Below are positions 62,615 to 64,000 of a DNA stretch of 64,000 bases, piece by piece. The stretch is taken from assembly GCA_013141015.1 (NCBI GenBank), contig JABFRT010000003.1:34683-98682 (forward strand), in the 5' to 3' direction. Each line of letters starts with the position of its first letter. Position 1 is the first letter of the stretch. The notes below the pieces were generated by a model that worked only from the letters and a program-made list of their open reading frames with translations, was not told the origin of the DNA and ran no database searches. Source of the stretch: Hyphomicrobium sp. (lineage in GTDB: Bacteria > Pseudomonadota > Alphaproteobacteria > Rhizobiales > Hyphomicrobiaceae). The translations under genes were made by a program, and so were the position numbers.

Positions 62615-64000
62615 TTATTCATAGACGCGGAAGGTGAACAGCGTGCCAGCCTGCGGGATCTTGTCGAGGTTGGCAGCTTTCGTCATAGCAGTCGCACCGA
62701 TCGCACCGAACTTGTCGTTGAGATCGAGGCCGGCTGTAACGGGAACGCCAATCCATCCGCCGATACCGCACAGGATCGACACGTACTGCTTACCCTTGAT
62801 CTTGTAGGTGATCGGGTTTGCAATAGAGCCCGAAGCCAACTTGCGGCTCCACAGGACCTTGCCGGACTTGCGGTCGACGGCGCGGAAGTCACCGCCGAGC
62901 GACGCGTAGAACATCAGACCACCGTCTGTGACGAGCGTGCCGCCCCAGTTCGGATACTGATCCGGAATTTCCCATTCGGTGGCGCCGGTCAAGACGTCGA
63001 ACTTCTTGATCTTGCCAGTCGTGCCGGGCTTTTCCGGGAACATGTACACGTTCGCAAACACGTAGACCGTGCCCTGCTGCGTGTGGCTGCGTTCTTGCGG
63101 TTCAAGTTCCATGCACCAATTGTTGGTCGGGCAGTAGAACTTGTTTGGCTCTTTCGGGTCAACCGAGCACGGCTGCTGGTCCTTGCCACCCATAGCTGAC
63201 GGGCAAGCCGCTACGTTGCGGCCGCGTTCCAGCGGAGAGTGCTCGCGAACCTTAACCGGGCGGCCGGTCTTCATGTCGATCTTCTCGGCCCAGTCCGTCG
63301 TCACGTACTTGTTGGCGCGCAGCAGCGTGCCGTTGGTACGGTCGAGAACGTAAGCAAAGCCGTTACGATCGAAGTGCGTGAGTGCCTTAACCTTCTTACC
63401 GTCAATATCCATGTCGGTCAGAATGTTTTCGTTGACGCCGTCGTAGTCCCACTGGTCGAACGGGGTCATCTGATAGGCGAAAACGGCTTCGCCGGTGTCA
63501 ACCTTGCGCCCGAAAATGGTCATCGACCACTTGTTATCGAATTCGCCGGTGTTGCACTCGTCGTGGGTCTTCTTCGAGCAGCGGTAAGCTGGGCTCCACA
63601 GGCCGGGGTTGCCGGTGGAGTAGTACACCATCTTCAATTCGCTGTCGTAGCTGAACCAGCCCCAAGCAGAGCCGCCGCCGATTTTGTAGTCGTCGCCGAC
63701 GTGCGTCTTGATGCCAAGATCCGTACCGGCAACGCCGTAGTGCGGGTTGGCTTTGTTGGTGTCAGCCGACAGACAAACATCCTTGTCCGATCCGGTCGAA
63801 TGGCACTTCCAAACTTCCTTGCCGTCTTTCAGGTTGTATGCCGTGACGCGGCCGCGTGCTGCGAATTCGTCGCCGCCGAAACCGACGATGACGAGGTTCT
63901 CAGCAATCAGTGGAGCGTTGGTGATGGTTTCACCCTTTTCCGGCCAAGCGTGCTTGACGACCCAGGCTTCCTTGCCGGTTGCGGCGTCGAGCGCGATCAC
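62615..64000 (-). CDS. xoxF: PQQ-dependent methanol/ethanol dehydrogenase, XoxF type (set 2), 5' end outside the window
   Basis: The C-terminal 461 residues of a second XoxF. The window edge cuts the first roughly 165 residues. Motifs correspond one-to-one with set 1: GGDEFAARG (metal Glu), STGNPG (metal Asn), QWDYDG (catalytic Asp plus the lanthanide-type Asp), and the same ending KIPQAG then FRVYE. Differences are concentrated in the loop after the Asn motif (CSKKTHDECN against CGYEGKDLTHEKCN). The protein is periplasmic by homology. Followed by the shared hairpin and the ankyrin-fused XoxJ-like gene. Lanthanide use is inferred from the Asp. Confidence 0.95.
   Translation of the reverse strand: MIALDAATGKEAWVVKHAWPEKGETITNAPLIAENLVIVGFGGDEFAARGRVTAYNLKDGKEVWKCHSTGSDKDVCLSADTNKANPHYGVAGTDLGIKTHVGDDYKIGGGSAWGWFSYDSELKMVYYSTGNPGLWSPAYRCSKKTHDECNTGEFDNKWSMTIFGRKVDTGEAVFAYQMTPFDQWDYDGVNENILTDMDIDGKKVKALTHFDRNGFAYVLDRTNGTLLRANKYVTTDWAEKIDMKTGRPVKVREHSPLERGRNVAACPSAMGGKDQQPCSVDPKEPNKFYCPTNNWCMELEPQERSHTQQGTVYVFANVYMFPEKPGTTGKIKKFDVLTGATEWEIPDQYPNWGGTLVTDGGLMFYASLGGDFRAVDRKSGKVLWSRKLASGSIANPITYKIKGKQYVSILCGIGGWIGVPVTAGLDLNDKFGAIGATAMTKAANLDKIPQAGTLFTFRVYE

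Overview
The window is a 64-kb piece of the chromosome of a GC-rich alphaproteobacterium. The housekeeping order (parC, recO, era, rnc, lepB, acpS, pdxJ, rel, rpoZ, NYN protein, UDG, smpB, dapA, slt) is typical of the Hyphomicrobiales (Rhizobiales). The right third, with two methanol dehydrogenase islands, points to a methylotroph or facultative methylotroph. No species is assigned. No tRNA, rRNA, CRISPR array or intact mobile element was recognised.

Region 1 (1-11.5 kb) is a Pel exopolysaccharide locus, pelA-pelB-pelD-pelE-pelF-pelG on the minus strand, facing two plus-strand genes for secreted GH114-like proteins. It differs from the textbook Pel operon in four ways. PelA keeps its deacetylase domain but lacks the N-terminal hydrolase domain, and that fold is instead encoded by the two convergent genes. 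PelB is short, with no outer-membrane barrel. PelC is not found. PelD stops after its GAF domain and lacks the degenerate GGDEF domain that binds c-di-GMP in Pseudomonas.

Region 2 (11.9-35.9 kb) is core metabolism and information processing: aminoacyl transferase (bpt), ParC, RecO, Era, RNase III, signal peptidase, AcpS, PdxJ, Rel, omega, SmpB, DapA and a lytic transglycosylase. Small or odd genes sit between them, including a peroxiredoxin-fold protein whose peroxidatic cysteine is a serine.

Region 3 (36-43 kb) holds an envelope cluster: an OmpA-type protein with about four BON-like units, a 34-residue membrane protein found here by hand, and an Ala/Pro-rich membrane protein with two HhH-like domains whose reading frame is broken beside a 12-bp tandem repeat. 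Siroheme synthase CysG and a decayed ParA-like remnant follow.

Region 4 (43-64 kb) is the most unusual part. Two paralogous sets for PQQ-dependent, lanthanide-type (XoxF) alcohol oxidation lie in tandem on one strand. Set 2 (right) is xoxF2 (cut by the window edge), a XoxJ-like protein, cytochrome c, substrate-binding protein, YVTN beta-propeller, histidine kinase and response regulator. Set 1 is xoxF1, XoxJ-like, substrate-binding protein and beta-propeller, flanked by a TonB-dependent receptor, a divergent histidine kinase/response regulator pair and a MxaD-like protein. Both XoxJ-like proteins carry a C-terminal ankyrin-repeat half, an uncommon fusion for a periplasmic binding protein. Neither set includes an ABC ATPase or permease. 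A shared inverted repeat (CGGGA-N5-TCCCG type) lies near the regulators and upstream of xoxF1, and a matching strong hairpin follows both xoxF genes. A plausible reading is that the receptor imports a metal or metallophore, the two-component systems sense metal or alcohol, and the periplasmic proteins load, assemble or service XoxF. That reading is inference.
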